A stretch of 39,636 nt of DNA. It comes from Schleiferilactobacillus perolens DSM 12744 (GTDB lineage Bacteria; Bacillota; Bacilli; Lactobacillales; Lactobacillaceae). The notes under the pieces are model-generated. The model was not told the origin of the DNA. It saw only the letters and a program-made list of their open reading frames with translations, and did no database searches. The stretch lies in contig NZ_AZEC01000021.1 in NCBI RefSeq assembly GCF_001435585.1, positions 1-39,636 on the forward strand. The letters run 5' to 3'. A program made the position numbers and the translations under genes. Positions 18,860-28,456 of the stretch are shown here, in pieces (the stretch's first letter is position 1; each line of letters opens with the position of its first letter).

Positions 18860-21487
18860 ATGGATAATGCACAAGACCGGCGTATTCATACGGTCAATTT
18901 GCCGGAGACCATGCGCAAATCCTTCCTGGATTACGCGATGAGTGTCATCGTGGCGCGGGCACTGCCGGATGTTCGGGACGGCCTGAAACCTGTTCATCGC
19001 CGGATTCTTTACGGTATGAACGAACTGGGCGTCACACCGGATAAGCCGTATAAGAAATCTGCCCGGATCGTCGGGGACGTCATGGGGAAGTACCATCCCC
19101 ATGGGGACTCTGCCATTTACGAATCAATGGTCCGGATGGCCCAAGACTTTAGCTATCGCTATCCGTTAGTGGACGGCCATGGTAACTTTGGCTCTGTCGA
19201 TGGGGACGGTGCCGCAGCAATGCGGTACACCGAAGCTCGGATGAGCAAGATCGCCACAGAAATGTTGCGGGACATCAACAAAGACACTATTGATTTCCAA
19301 GACAACTATGACGGCACCGAGCGGGAACCCGTGGTGCTGCCGTCACGGATTCCGAACCTGTTAATTAACGGGGCTACCGGGATCGCCGTCGGGATGACGA
19401 CCAATATTCCGCCCCATAATCTGTCGGAAGTTATTTCTGCCCTGCACATTTTGATGCGCAATCCAGATGCCACCACGGCCGACTTGATGGAAGCTTTACC
19501 GGGGCCGGATTTCCCTACTGGCGGGGTAGTCATGGGTAAATCAGGGATTCGCCGGGCCTACGAAACTGGCCGGGGGAATATTATCCTCCGAGCTAAAGTC
19601 GAAGTTCAGACTGAAAAGAGCGGCAAGGAACGGATCATCGTTCACGAAATTCCGTACATGGTCAACAAGGCCAAACTGGTGGAACGGATCGCCGATTTAG
19701 CCCGGGATCACCGAATTGACGGGATCACGACTTTGCAGGATGAATCTGACCGGGAAGGTATGCGGATCACGATTGATATTCGCCGGGACACTTCCGCCAC
19801 GGTGGTATTGAATAATCTGTACAAACTGACGCCTCTGCAAACCAACTTTGGCTTCAACATGGTCGCCATTGTGGACGGTGCACCGAAACTGTTGAACTTG
19901 AAACAGATCCTAGTTTACTATCTGCAGCACCAAGAGCACGTCATTACTCGCCGGACCAAGTTTGAGCTGCGCAAAGCCGAGGCCCGGGCCCATATCCTAG
20001 ACGGTTTGCGGACCGCCCTGGATCATGTGGACGCCATCGTCTCCTTGCTGCGCAGTGCGCCCAACGGTGATGTCGCCAAGGCCCAATTGATCGATCAATT
20101 TGCGCTGGATGATAAGCAGGCCCAAGCTATCTTGGATATGCGGATGGTGCGCTTAACCGGTCTGGAGCGGGACAAGATCGACAGTGAATTCAATGACTTA
20201 CAGGCCTCGATTACCGACTACAAGGATATTTTGGCCAAGCCAGAACGGATTCACGATATCATTTATCAAGAATTGCTGGATATCCAGAAGCAGTACGGCG
20301 ACAAGCGCCGGACTGAATTGCTGGTCGGCGAAGTTCTTAGCATTGAGGATGAAGATTTAATCGAGAAGGAAAACGTCGTGTTGACGCTGACCCACAACGG
20401 TTATATCAAACGGTTGCCAGCCACTGAATTCAAGGTCCAAAACCGTGGCGGCCGCGGGATTCAAGGTATGGGCGTGCACGATGACGACTTCATCGAACAC
20501 CTCATTTCTTCCTCGACCCACGATGTGTTGCTGTTCTTCACGAACCAGGGCAAAGTTTACCGGGCTAAAGGCTATGAGATTCCAGAATATAGCCGGACTG
20601 CCAAGGGTATTCCGATCATTAACCTATTGGGGATCGATTCTGGTGAACGGATTCAAACCGTGATTAATGTCGCAGAAAATGATCAAGCCGAGCATTACTT
20701 GTTCTTCATTACCCGGGACGGTACGGTCAAACGGACCAGCGTCCACGAGTTTGAAAACATCCGCAGCAATGGTCTGAAGGCCATCAACCTGCGGGAAGGC
20801 GACGAGTTGAGTAACGTGCTGTTCACCGATGGTCAGCAAAACATCATCATTGGGACACATCTGGGTTACTCCGTTTCCTTCGCTGAACAAGCTGTCCGCG
20901 CCATGGGCCGGACTGCCAGCGGTGTGCGGGGCGTGCGGTTACGGGATAATGATTACGTCATTGGTTCTGATATTTTGAAACCCGACTGTGAAGTCATGGT
21001 TATTTCTGAAAAGGGCTATGGCAAACGTACGGCTACCAGCGAATATCCGATTAAGGGCCGCGGCGGTAAAGGGATCAAGACCGTCAACGTCACGAAGAAG
21101 AACGGACCGTTAGCTGGCTTAACCGTAGTGGATGGCAGTGAAGATATGCTGCTGATCACCAATACTGGCGTGCTGATCCGCTTCAAGACCACGGATGTTT
21201 CCCAGACTGGCCGAGCGGCCATGGGCGTGCGGGTGATTCGCCTGGATGACGATGCCGCTGTTTCTAGTTTGGCGAAGGTCGCGCCAGAAGATGAAGATGA
21301 CGGCGGCGATGATCACAACGCGGCTGGTCCAGATAACGGGCCGCAAACATCACCGGACGATTCAGGCACCACACCCAGTACCGATAGCGGCAATTTATCC
21401 GCTGGCCAATCCAAGGCCTTGGATGAATTGTTGAATCGAGCCACGGAAGATCAGGAGAATGAGGATCAAGATCATTCGGATGATTAA
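18860..21487 (+). CDS. gyrA: DNA gyrase subunit A
   Basis: 875 residues. Starts with the breakage-reunion domain ([19 protein letters not shown]). The quinolone-resistance region has [19 protein letters not shown], with the serine and glutamate of the susceptible form. The catalytic tyrosine is in [13 protein letters not shown]. The beta-pinwheel C-terminal domain has the GyrA box [11 protein letters not shown]. The last 70 or so residues are a low-complexity tail rich in Asp, Glu, Ser and Thr (from about [10 protein letters not shown] to DQDHSDD), longer than usual. The gene is 38 bases after gyrB with AAAGGGG before the ATG, so they form one unit. A terminator follows. Confidence 0.97.
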   Translation: MDNAQDRRIHTVNLPETMRKSFLDYAMSVIVARALPDVRDGLKPVHRRILYGMNELGVTPDKPYKKSARIVGDVMGKYHPHGDSAIYESMVRMAQDFSYRYPLVDGHGNFGSVDGDGAAAMRYTEARMSKIATEMLRDINKDTIDFQDNYDGTEREPVVLPSRIPNLLINGATGIAVGMTTNIPPHNLSEVISALHILMRNPDATTADLMEALPGPDFPTGGVVMGKSGIRRAYETGRGNIILRAKVEVQTEKSGKERIIVHEIPYMVNKAKLVERIADLARDHRIDGITTLQDESDREGMRITIDIRRDTSATVVLNNLYKLTPLQTNFGFNMVAIVDGAPKLLNLKQILVYYLQHQEHVITRRTKFELRKAEARAHILDGLRTALDHVDAIVSLLRSAPNGDVAKAQLIDQFALDDKQAQAILDMRMVRLTGLERDKIDSEFNDLQASITDYKDILAKPERIHDIIYQELLDIQKQYGDKRRTELLVGEVLSIEDEDLIEKENVVLTLTHNGYIKRLPATEFKVQNRGGRGIQGMGVHDDDFIEHLISSSTHDVLLFFTNQGKVYRAKGYEIPEYSRTAKGIPIINLLGIDSGERIQTVINVAENDQAEHYLFFITRDGTVKRTSVHEFENIRSNGLKAINLREGDELSNVLFTDGQQNIIIGTHLGYSVSFAEQAVRAMGRTASGVRGVRLRDNDYVIGSDILKPDCEVMVISEKGYGKRTATSEYPIKGRGGKGIKTVNVTKKNGPLAGLTVVDGSEDMLLITNTGVLIRFKTTDVSQTGRAAMGVRVIRLDDDAAVSSLAKVAPEDEDDGGDDHNAAGPDNGPQTSPDDSGTTPSTDSGNLSAGQSKALDELLNRATEDQENEDQDHSDD

Positions 21488-21502
21488 CTAGGGCAAAAAG
21501 AA

Positions 21503-21545
21503 AGCGCGCAATCGCGATGAAAAATCGTGGTTGCGCGCTATTTTT
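21503..21545 (+). terminator. Terminator of gyrB-gyrA
   Basis: Stem AGCGCGCAATCGCGAT (21503-21518) with ATCGTGGTTGCGCGCT (21524-21539), loop GAAAA, five T after it. It overlaps the last bases of the convergent regulator gene. Confidence 0.88.
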
Positions 21546-22407
21546 GTCGCAAATCCAGCCTTGTTAACAGGCTTTCGGCACTTTTTGCAAACCGGGTACA
21601 ATCCGCAAACTGTAGCGCTGCCAGAGCCCCTTGAATCATATCGTTGCCGATTTTTGGTTGGCCAGACTGAACCTGCAAAATACCTCGATAAAATTTAATC
21701 AATATCCGTTCTAGCATCATCGGTTCATACAGATTTTGATGTGCCAAAATTGCGAGCGTACGCGCGGCTTTGACGTTAGCGCCATGGCTTAAAAAGATAT
21801 CGACCGTATTAATTAAGGTGATGATGGCTGTTTCGTAAATCCCACTGGTCGGGTTATACATGGCCACTTTGGTCAGCAGAATTTTAGAAAATTGGTCAAT
21901 CATGGCCAGAGATAACTGGGAGATGGCGTTGCCGTAAAGCAATAGCTCGTAATATCCCCAGGTTTCGCAGCGGAATAAGTAGTCGATCAGCGGCCGCAAA
22001 CTAATCTTTTTAGCGATCTGTTGGCCGGTGACACTGGCCAGCATACATTGGCACATCAAATCATTGAGTTGAGAAAATTGGTTGCCCGTCGTTTCCCAAG
22101 TTTGTTTTTCTGCGGCAATTAGTTTCTCCATCGCGGGGATGTTGCCGGCCACGGCGAATTGCTGCATTTGGCCCTGCAGTCGATCCAGATGGGCGGGTGT
22201 GAAGTGGTTCAACACCGTCATAAACTCAGCTGGGTCGACGTTAATCTTAGCGAGAATATGGAAAAAGCGTTGGGTGGAAAGATCGGTGACGTTATTTTCG
22301 AATTTCGACAGGGCGCTTTTTGAGACGACCTCATCGGCCAATGCATTGAGACTGACTTGCCGATTTTCACGCAAATATTTGAATGTGGCCCCAAAGTTTT
22401 GCGGCAT
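21538..22407 (-). CDS. Rgg/MutR-type transcriptional regulator (module 2)
   Basis: 289 residues with an Xre-type HTH at the N-terminus (FGATFKYLRENRQVSLNALADEV then LSKFENNVTDLSTQRFF) and a long helical C-terminal domain. The start ATG at 22405-22407 has GAGGGGG upstream; the frame runs 61 codons further up into the exporter gene, which is not credible. It is divergent from the intact ABC exporter at 22505 with a 97-base spacer. The layout is the same as in module 1 (2733-5356), on the opposite side of oriC. It most likely controls the adjacent exporter, perhaps in response to a peptide. No pheromone gene was found in the spacer. Confidence 0.8.
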   Translation of the reverse strand: MPQNFGATFKYLRENRQVSLNALADEVVSKSALSKFENNVTDLSTQRFFHILAKINVDPAEFMTVLNHFTPAHLDRLQGQMQQFAVAGNIPAMEKLIAAEKQTWETTGNQFSQLNDLMCQCMLASVTGQQIAKKISLRPLIDYLFRCETWGYYELLLYGNAISQLSLAMIDQFSKILLTKVAMYNPTSGIYETAIITLINTVDIFLSHGANVKAARTLAILAHQNLYEPMMLERILIKFYRGILQVQSGQPKIGNDMIQGALAALQFADCTRFAKSAESLLTRLDLRQK

Positions 22408-22504
22408 ATCATGGCCCCCTCGGGTTTCTTTTTGGAAACAAAACCAATTGTCCATTAGCTTACGCCCTACGCTATGGTCAAGCAAATCGAAAAGGGGCTT
22501 TGCA

Positions 22505-24079
22505 ATGAAAAAATACTTAATGATGCACAAACCGCGCATGGTTCTCAACATTCTCTGGATTTTGGTCACGATTGGCCTGCAAACGATCACCTCTGTTTTA
22601 CTTACTTTCTCGACTAACGCAGTATTCTCTAGAAATATTCAGCAACTGTTATTCTGGGTTTCCGTGAATCTATTAGTTTGGCTGACGATGCTGGCCAGTA
22701 ACTACTTTCAAGCAGTTTTCCAAGAAAAGCTAGTGCAGGCCATCATGGTGGATGTTCGGGATACGATTTCAAAAAAGATTGCGGGACAATCTTACGCTGA
22801 TTTCCACCAGAAAAATGTCGGGCAATATATTTCTCAGTACATTAACGATGCCAGCAACATTGAGGACAAAGCTTTCAATAATTTCTTCCAGCTGATTGCG
22901 GACGGTACTGCCGTCGTGTTTTCCATCGCAGCGTTAATGGCCTATCACTTCGCACTGCCATTGGTGGTGATCCTCTTAGCGGCAGCGATGCTCACGCTGC
23001 CCAGTCGTTTGAGTAGATCAATGGCGCAGGCCACCAGTCAGCTGTCCCAAGGCAACGAAACGCTGTCGAATCATCTGACCAACGTGCTGAATGGTTTTGA
23101 CGTGTTGTTCAATGCCAATAAACTAGGCAAGCTGCAGGCACTCGTGCACCATTCTGCCCAGACCTATGAGCATACTCGGGTGGACTATACCCGTACCAGC
23201 GAACGGGTCGGCAACAGCATCGGCGCATTGAGTGTCTTTTGTCAAATGATTGTCGATGTGGTCACCAGTATTCTGGCGATTGCCGGATTGATTCCCCTGG
23301 GGGCAATCAGTTCTACCGGGAATATTGCGGCGACCGTGTTCAACGCATTATCCCGGTTGAGTAACGAATCTGTCCAAATTAAAGCCACTCGACCGTTGTT
23401 CGATAAGATTGCAGTGCAGCCGACTACGGCCGATCAGACAGTGACCAAAACCGAGTTTGATCATGATATCAGCGTCAAGGATGTCAGCTATTCGATTGAT
23501 GGGACACCGATTCTGAGCCATCTGAATTGTCATTTCCAAAAAGGTGGCAAATACGCCATCGTGGGAAAGAGCGGTGCTGGGAAAAGTACCCTACTCAAAA
23601 TTTTGGACGGTCAGATTACCGACTATACAGGGCGAGTGGCTATTGATGGCGTGGACTTGCGCCAACTTAATCATGCGACCATGACTGGAATTGCTCAATA
23701 CATCGATCAAAACGTGTATCTGTTCAACGATTCGGTCGCCAATAATGTATCGCTGTGGACTAAGAATATGCGTCCGCAACGCTTACAACAAGCCTTGCAA
23801 GCGGCGGCGGTAGACTTTGTAACCACGGATCAACAAATGATTGATGAGAACGGCAAGAACCTGTCTGGCGGTCAAAAACAGCGACTGGCACTGGCGCGGT
23901 TCTTCTACCAGCCCAAGCCCATTGTCTTCCTGGATGAGGGGACTTCGGCCTTGGATGCGGCCACGGCTGCACAGGTGACAGAGCGGTTTTTGAATGATTC
24001 GGAGATCACGTTGATCGAGGTGAGTCATCGGCTGACGGAGCAGATGCGGAAACAGTATGATCAGGTAATCATGTTGTAA
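22505..24079 (+). CDS. ABC exporter, fused membrane and ATPase domains (intact paralogue)
   Basis: 524 residues. The N-terminal half has about six membrane helices (first at ~10-35, MVLNILWILVTIG). The ATPase half has Walker A GKSGAGKST, Q-loop in YIDQNVYLFNDSV, signature LSGGQKQRLALARF, Walker B IVFLDEGTSALD and the H-loop in EVSHRL. It works as a dimer in the cytoplasmic membrane, exporting a peptide, lipid or drug; the substrate is unknown. ATG 22505 has AAAAGGGG upstream. It aligns along its length with the interrupted exporter at 3755-5356, so the two are paralogues. It is the natural target of the divergent Rgg-like regulator. Confidence 0.88.
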   Translation: MKKYLMMHKPRMVLNILWILVTIGLQTITSVLLTFSTNAVFSRNIQQLLFWVSVNLLVWLTMLASNYFQAVFQEKLVQAIMVDVRDTISKKIAGQSYADFHQKNVGQYISQYINDASNIEDKAFNNFFQLIADGTAVVFSIAALMAYHFALPLVVILLAAAMLTLPSRLSRSMAQATSQLSQGNETLSNHLTNVLNGFDVLFNANKLGKLQALVHHSAQTYEHTRVDYTRTSERVGNSIGALSVFCQMIVDVVTSILAIAGLIPLGAISSTGNIAATVFNALSRLSNESVQIKATRPLFDKIAVQPTTADQTVTKTEFDHDISVKDVSYSIDGTPILSHLNCHFQKGGKYAIVGKSGAGKSTLLKILDGQITDYTGRVAIDGVDLRQLNHATMTGIAQYIDQNVYLFNDSVANNVSLWTKNMRPQRLQQALQAAAVDFVTTDQQMIDENGKNLSGGQKQRLALARFFYQPKPIVFLDEGTSALDAATAAQVTERFLNDSEITLIEVSHRLTEQMRKQYDQVIML

Positions 24080-24127
24080 GATAACAGTATCAAATACAGC
24101 GCCAAAAGTTTTGGGGGAGATGATTTC

Positions 24128-24385
24128 GTGAAAGAACAGAGGGTTCACGGCGTGAGTATAACTGAATTGAAAAGTGATCCAGCAAAAATAATTGCTGAAC
24201 AGGAACGGTTGCTTGATGACGAAGTCGAACAATTAGCACTCAGGAATATCCAACACGACGATGGCCGACGCATGGCTGCCGAACAAGTCATTGGCCATGA
24301 GATTCCTGGAAAAATTGATCCTCTGACGAGTGGGAATAAATCATCGGTGATTCGTGAGCACAGGTTTGTATTACCAAACAAATAA
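24128..24385 (+). CDS. Small protein of unknown function, N-terminus resembles Phd/YefM-type antitoxins
   Basis: 85 residues, starting GTG with GGGGGAG ten bases upstream. It lies 48 bases after the exporter and is followed directly by a terminator, so it may be the last gene of that unit. The segment VSITELKSDPAKIIAEQERLL recalls the start of Phd/YefM antitoxins, where a short strand and a helix form the DNA-binding dimer. The second half (from about residue 40) does not look like that family, and no toxin gene is next to it. It could be an orphan, decayed antitoxin or an unrelated helical protein. No membrane segment or signal peptide. Confidence 0.5.
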   Translation: MKEQRVHGVSITELKSDPAKIIAEQERLLDDEVEQLALRNIQHDDGRRMAAEQVIGHEIPGKIDPLTSGNKSSVIREHRFVLPNK

Positions 24386-24390
24386 CACAA

Positions 24391-24430
24391 AAGGGTCCAG
24401 GCACAAATTCCATTGTGGCTGGACCCTTAT
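24391..24430. terminator. Bidirectional terminator
   Basis: AAGGGTCCAG (24391-24400) pairs with TGGACCCTT, with the inner pairs CACAA/TTGTG extending the stem. A-rich on the left and T-rich on the right, between convergent genes. Confidence 0.8.
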
Positions 24431-24448
24431 TACATGGACGTACAGCGG

Positions 24449-24751
24449 TCAATCCTCATGACGCTTATTCTTACCCGTCACTGTTCTGTATAGCACATAG
24501 GCGTTGAACAGAACCACGAAACCACCGCCAAAGACTATTTCCGTCACCACAAAATCTTGTATCGCGTGACCAGCGGACACACCTACGAGCATTGGCCCAA
24601 AATTATAGTAGGCGGCCCAGATGCTGATGAGGACGAGTGCCCCCAGATTAATCAGGATCAAGCTGCCAGCGTTGGAGAAGATTTTTTTAATCACGCACAT
24701 CAATTCCGATCTGAATGGATTGCGCTCCGAGTTCGCGGTCGTGCGTCCCAA
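24449..24751 (-). CDS. Small membrane protein, unknown function
   Basis: 100 residues from the TTG at 24749-24751, which has CAGGGA upstream. An internal ATG at 24698-24700 (MCVIKKIF) would give 83 residues but has a weaker ribosome binding site. Two hydrophobic segments are clear (SLILINLGALVLISIWAAYY and FVVTEIVFGGGFVVLFNAYVLY), with a basic cytosolic tail TGKNKRHED. No family recognised. An inverted repeat CTAACA-AAAC-TGTTAG about 70 bases upstream resembles a repeat in the promoter of the nearby ABC-2 exporter, so the two may share a regulator. Confidence 0.6.
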   Translation of the reverse strand: MGRTTANSERNPFRSELMCVIKKIFSNAGSLILINLGALVLISIWAAYYNFGPMLVGVSAGHAIQDFVVTEIVFGGGFVVLFNAYVLYRTVTGKNKRHED

Positions 24752-24820
24752 AAGAAAATCCCTGAGGTCAACTTAACAGAATGTTTCGGCAGTCGTCAAG
24801 CGGTTTCAATGCAATGTAAC

Positions 24821-24836
24821 CTAACAAAACTGTTAG
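24821..24836. promoter_or_regulatory. Inverted repeat, possible operator
   Basis: Perfect six-base inverted repeat CTAACA-AAAC-TGTTAG in the gap between the small membrane protein and the ArsR-type regulator. CTAAC/GTTAG half-sites also occur at the exporter promoter (25864-25868 and 25942-25959). Confidence 0.4.
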
Positions 24837-24871
24837 TCTACTATGATTCGATTGTCGTACGTCTTGCGGGG

Positions 24872-25837
24872 TTATTGTGGTTCCTTGGACTCGCTAAGCC
24901 GCTGTAAAATCAACTCCAATTGTCGGAACCGATTGCGATTCAGCGAGTAGTATTTCGCCCGACCCACGGGTTCAACATGGATCAGCCCGGCCTGTCGGAG
25001 AATGTCCAGGTGGTGGGAAATGGTGGATGCAGAGAAACCAATGTGGTCAATGAGATCGACTGCGCGGAGTGGACCATTGGTATCCATCAATCGGACAATG
25101 GCATAACGGGTATCGTCTGCCAAGGCCTTCCACATGGCGGCAATCTCTGCTGGTGTTAACTGGGCTTGGGGAACATGGATGAAAAGTGTTTGTTGGCGGC
25201 CGAAAATACGGATCGTGGGACCAAAGAATGTGGGCACAAAGAAGAATCGCTGATAGGGACCGCGGTGGCGGAACTGTTTGCCCATGAGATCTTCGGCGAG
25301 GGGTAGCGGTGCCTCTTTCGCCAAGCGCGGCGCCAATTGCGTTTGCAGTTCCTGGGCGGCGGCATCGGCAGCTTTGAAATCAGCGGCAGTGAGATGGCTG
25401 GCGACAGCATTGAGGAATGTTTGCAGGTCGGCTAAGAATGTTTGCTGATGGTCGAACAGATATTGGCCGACTAAAGCGGAGACTGTGTAACCAAGAGTGG
25501 CCAGTTGCTTGGCTAAGGGTGGCCAGGTCTTGGCTGGTTGGGTGATTTGGCCGCCAAAGAAGAGGTTGATTAACTCGTTTGGCGGTAGAGTCCCCGCCTT
25601 TTCGGCAAACGTCGCCACGTGAAAATGGGCAAGATCACTGGCACCGATAACTTCCAGAATCGGTACCAGCTGATACTGATCCAGCGCCGTGACGATTTCC
25701 TGGCTGGGGCCGGTCAAGGTAATGTCTGAAAGCTTAGCCGCAATGGCGGCGGGTAGTGTAAAGCGGCTGCTGAGCGCCATTTGGGCCACCATCGCGATTT
25801 CCAAATCATGGGAATAAACAAATTGCGCACTGGTCAT
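24872..25837 (-). CDS. ArsR-type regulator with long N-terminal domain (DUF5937-like)
   Basis: 321 residues. The C-terminal 85 or so form a winged helix of the ArsR type (MWKALADDTRYAIVRLMDTN, then HIGFSASTISHHLDILRQAG, wing HVEPVGRAKYYSLN). The N-terminal 230 residues are mostly helical and match the layout of DUF5937-containing ArsR proteins, whose ligand is not known. No metal-binding CxC motif is seen, so it is not a classical metal sensor. ATG 25835-25837 has AGAGGGAGA upstream. It is divergent from the three-gene ABC-2 exporter at 25976-28330, which it most likely represses. Confidence 0.82.
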   Translation of the reverse strand: MTSAQFVYSHDLEIAMVAQMALSSRFTLPAAIAAKLSDITLTGPSQEIVTALDQYQLVPILEVIGASDLAHFHVATFAEKAGTLPPNELINLFFGGQITQPAKTWPPLAKQLATLGYTVSALVGQYLFDHQQTFLADLQTFLNAVASHLTAADFKAADAAAQELQTQLAPRLAKEAPLPLAEDLMGKQFRHRGPYQRFFFVPTFFGPTIRIFGRQQTLFIHVPQAQLTPAEIAAMWKALADDTRYAIVRLMDTNGPLRAVDLIDHIGFSASTISHHLDILRQAGLIHVEPVGRAKYYSLNRNRFRQLELILQRLSESKEPQ

Positions 25838-25899
25838 GGAATCTCCCTCTTCTTAGTCGATCTTCTAACTGAATGATACCAGTAATTTAGCCAAGTGTC

Positions 25900-25959
25900 T
25901 TGCTTTACACTTCGTTTGCTGTATAATCACACTCATAAACAGTTAGACAAACGGCTAAC
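25900..25959 (+). promoter_or_regulatory. Promoter and possible operator of the ABC-2 exporter operon
   Basis: -35 TTGCTT (25900-25905), 16-base spacer, perfect -10 TATAAT (25922-25927). About 15 bases downstream is the inverted repeat GTTAG-ACAAACGG-CTAAC (25942-25959), well placed for repression by the divergent ArsR-type protein. The ribosome binding site GGAGGGG is at 25964-25970. Confidence 0.6.
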
Positions 25960-25975
25960 AATTGGAGGGGTTATT

Positions 25976-26773
25976 ATGGCAATGATTAGCGTCAACCATT
26001 TACAGCGCGATTTTGTTCAGCGTCACTCCCGGACTTGGCATCGGCATCCGACCGTGGTGCACGCAGTCCGGGATTTAAGCTTTCAAGTACAAGCGGGAGA
26101 AATCTTTGGCTTGTTGGGCCAAAATGGAGCCGGTAAGACGACTACAATTAAAACATTGACGACATTATTGCTGCCGACTGGCGGCCAGGCCACGGTCGCC
26201 GGGCTGGACGTGGCCCGGGATTATAAAGCAATTCGCCAGCAGATCAACTTTATCTTTGGCGGTGAACTAGGTCTGTACCGCCGCCTTTCCGCCCGGGACA
26301 ATCTGATCTATTTTGGCAGCCTATACAAATTACCGCCGACCACCCTCGTGCAACGCGCCGACACACTCCTGGCCCAGGTCGGACTGAGTGCAGAGGCGGA
26401 TCATTTGGTGGAGACTTTCTCCAAAGGGATGACGCAGAAGCTGCAAATTGCCCGCGGGTTGATCAATATCCCCAAGGTTCTATTTATGGACGAACCGACG
26501 ATTGGCCTGGATGCCATTTCTGTCCAGAATCTGCACCAGATCATTTTGCAGGCGAAAAAGAGCGGCACCACGATTGTATTGACGACCCATTATCTGCCCG
26601 AGGCCGAGCTGTTGTGTGATCACCTCATCGTGATTGATCATGGCCAGGAAGTCGCTAGTGGAACGGTGGCCGATGTGATCGCTCAGGGTCAAAAAATCGC
26701 GCCCAAAGCTCAGATTGCGTCGCTGGAAGAGGCATATATTACGCTGATCGAAAGGAGTGCCGCTCATGTTTAA
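25976..26773 (+). CDS. ABC-2 type exporter, ATP-binding subunit
   Basis: 265 residues. Walker A GLLGQNGAGKTTTIK, Q-loop region INFIFGGELGLYRRL, a signature of the form FSKGMTQKLQIARG, Walker B VLFMDEPTIGLD and the H-loop in LTTHYL. This is the DrrA/CcmA-type ATPase that pairs with ABC-2 permeases. ATG 25976 is chosen because of GGAGGGG five bases upstream; 27 more codons are open but contain the promoter. It overlaps the first permease by eight bases. The exporter may give drug or antimicrobial-peptide resistance; the substrate cannot be read from the sequence. Confidence 0.92.
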   Translation: MAMISVNHLQRDFVQRHSRTWHRHPTVVHAVRDLSFQVQAGEIFGLLGQNGAGKTTTIKTLTTLLLPTGGQATVAGLDVARDYKAIRQQINFIFGGELGLYRRLSARDNLIYFGSLYKLPPTTLVQRADTLLAQVGLSAEADHLVETFSKGMTQKLQIARGLINIPKVLFMDEPTIGLDAISVQNLHQIILQAKKSGTTIVLTTHYLPEAELLCDHLIVIDHGQEVASGTVADVIAQGQKIAPKAQIASLEEAYITLIERSAAHV

Positions 26774-27545
26774 CGTGTTGTGGGGCACCATTAAAATCCA
26801 GATGAAAAACTCATGGGCCCGACCGATGTTTCGGTTCACCCTGATTGCCAGTCCCATGCTGAATACGGTGCTGATTTATGAAATGTTCCGGCACTCTGGC
26901 CAAAGTGATGCGGCCAGTTACATCATTCTGGGTTCTGGCTTGATGGGTTTATGGAGCAGTATTTGCTTTTCTTCCATCGGCGATATCGCCCGGGATCGGT
27001 ACATGGGAGTGCTGCCGTTTCTTTTTACCAGTCCGAGTAATTACAATGTGCTGATTGTGGCGAAGACGATTGGCAATACCCTGTTGGCGAGTCTGACATT
27101 GGTGGTGTCTTGGCTGACAGCGGGGCTGCTATTTCGGCTGACGCTGGTGGTCCCGCATCCGATCGTGTTCCTCGGTGCCTTGGTGGTGACGATTATTGGG
27201 TTTGTGGCGATTTCCATTCCCATCAGCTACTTGATGCTGCTGTCGCGCAAAACTGGCCTGTACATGAATGTCCTGGATATTCCGGTCACGCTGCTGTGCG
27301 GCTTTGTCTTTCCACTGAATGTGCTGCCCCAGTGGACCCAGCCGATTAGTCAGGCGCTGGTACCCACTTGGTCCACGCGGCTGCTGCATCTGGCTTTGCA
27401 ACCGACGATTGACTGGGTTGCGTTACGCACCACTATGACTTGGAACGCTGGCTTGATTCTGCTTTACGGTGGGTTGACCGTCGTGTTTTGGCACGCCATC
27501 CAATTACGGGTCCGACGGAATGCGACTTTGGAGGTGAGTGAATAA
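26766..27545 (+). CDS. ABC-2 type exporter, permease subunit 1
   Basis: 259 residues with about six hydrophobic segments in the ABC-2 layout (LGSGLMGLWSSICFSSIGDIA in the middle, then VFLGALVVTIIGFVAISIPI). ATG 26766 is nine bases after AAAGGAG; a GTG at 26757 is possible. It ends with TAA overlapping the next ATG by one base (TAATG). It forms the membrane channel together with the following permease. Confidence 0.85.
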   Translation: MFNVLWGTIKIQMKNSWARPMFRFTLIASPMLNTVLIYEMFRHSGQSDAASYIILGSGLMGLWSSICFSSIGDIARDRYMGVLPFLFTSPSNYNVLIVAKTIGNTLLASLTLVVSWLTAGLLFRLTLVVPHPIVFLGALVVTIIGFVAISIPISYLMLLSRKTGLYMNVLDIPVTLLCGFVFPLNVLPQWTQPISQALVPTWSTRLLHLALQPTIDWVALRTTMTWNAGLILLYGGLTVVFWHAIQLRVRRNATLEVSE

Positions 27546-28330
27546 TGCGGATATTACGTTATTTCTGGACCCAGGCGTGGTTGAACTTCAAGAGTCTGAA
27601 CGCCATTTTCAATCCTGAGGAGTTTATCCTTCTTGATCTCGGTTATCCGATCATCTCGATGACCTTTTACGTGCTGCTGGCCGCCTATAGTTTCAATCCC
27701 GCTTCGCTGACCCATTGGGTGGTGGGCAACGCCTTTCTGCTATGCATCAACGTCTGCATTTTTACCATGGGCCAGTCGATCAACGCCGAACGCGCCCAGG
27801 GCCGGTTGCGGACGGTGGTGACGGCACCGACCAGTGACTTGCAGTTTCTGTTGGCAAAAGGGTTCTTCCCCATTTTGATGGAATTTGTGACTGTTCTAGT
27901 CGGTTTCGTCATCGGCGGCTGGATTTTCCATATTGATCTCAGTCAGATCGCCTGGGTGCCGCTAATTGGCTGCATTCTTGCCGGGATGGCGAGTGCCACA
28001 GCGTTTGGGTTGTTTCTGGCGACATTCAGCTTGGTGACGGATAGCATGCATTTTATACTGAACTTCGTAGCGACGGGATTGTTTATCCTCACAGGGGCCA
28101 ACTTTCCGGTGACCCAACTGCCGCTTTTCTGGCGCGGTGTGAGCCAAGTGCTACCGTTGACCCACAGTATTCAGGCCGCCAGCCAGGTGACGGCCGGTCG
28201 GACGAGTGGGGTGCTGGGCAATGTGCTGTGGGAATTGGGATTGACCGTGGTGTATTTTGCCCTGGCGACGGTGGCGATTAAGTTCTGTGAACGTTATGCG
28301 CGTAAGCATGCGACGTTGGAGATGTTCTGA
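27545..28330 (+). CDS. ABC-2 type exporter, permease subunit 2
   Basis: 261 residues with about six hydrophobic segments and the typical ABC-2 region FILTGANFPVTQLPLFWRGVSQVLPLTHSIQAA. Start ATG 27545 overlaps the previous stop by one base, with GGAGGTG upstream. The product ends with a short basic tail. No strong terminator follows; only a perfect small hairpin ATCGTT-AGC-AACGAT (28371-28385) without T-run. Confidence 0.85.
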   Translation: MRILRYFWTQAWLNFKSLNAIFNPEEFILLDLGYPIISMTFYVLLAAYSFNPASLTHWVVGNAFLLCINVCIFTMGQSINAERAQGRLRTVVTAPTSDLQFLLAKGFFPILMEFVTVLVGFVIGGWIFHIDLSQIAWVPLIGCILAGMASATAFGLFLATFSLVTDSMHFILNFVATGLFILTGANFPVTQLPLFWRGVSQVLPLTHSIQAASQVTAGRTSGVLGNVLWELGLTVVYFALATVAIKFCERYARKHATLEMF

Positions 28331-28456
28331 GAAAGATGCTGAAACTTGAAGGCACCGAACATTGTATTGTATCGTTAGCAACGATTAGGAATCACAACTC
28401 GGTAATATCAACCCCAAATGAAATAATTAAGAATTCGTTAAGTAGATTGTTTGAAA

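Noticed and set aside
22408-22504. Possible short pheromone gene between regulator 2 and the exporter
   Set aside because: The only short frame (about 15 codons) lacks a hydrophobic peptide and a ribosome binding site.
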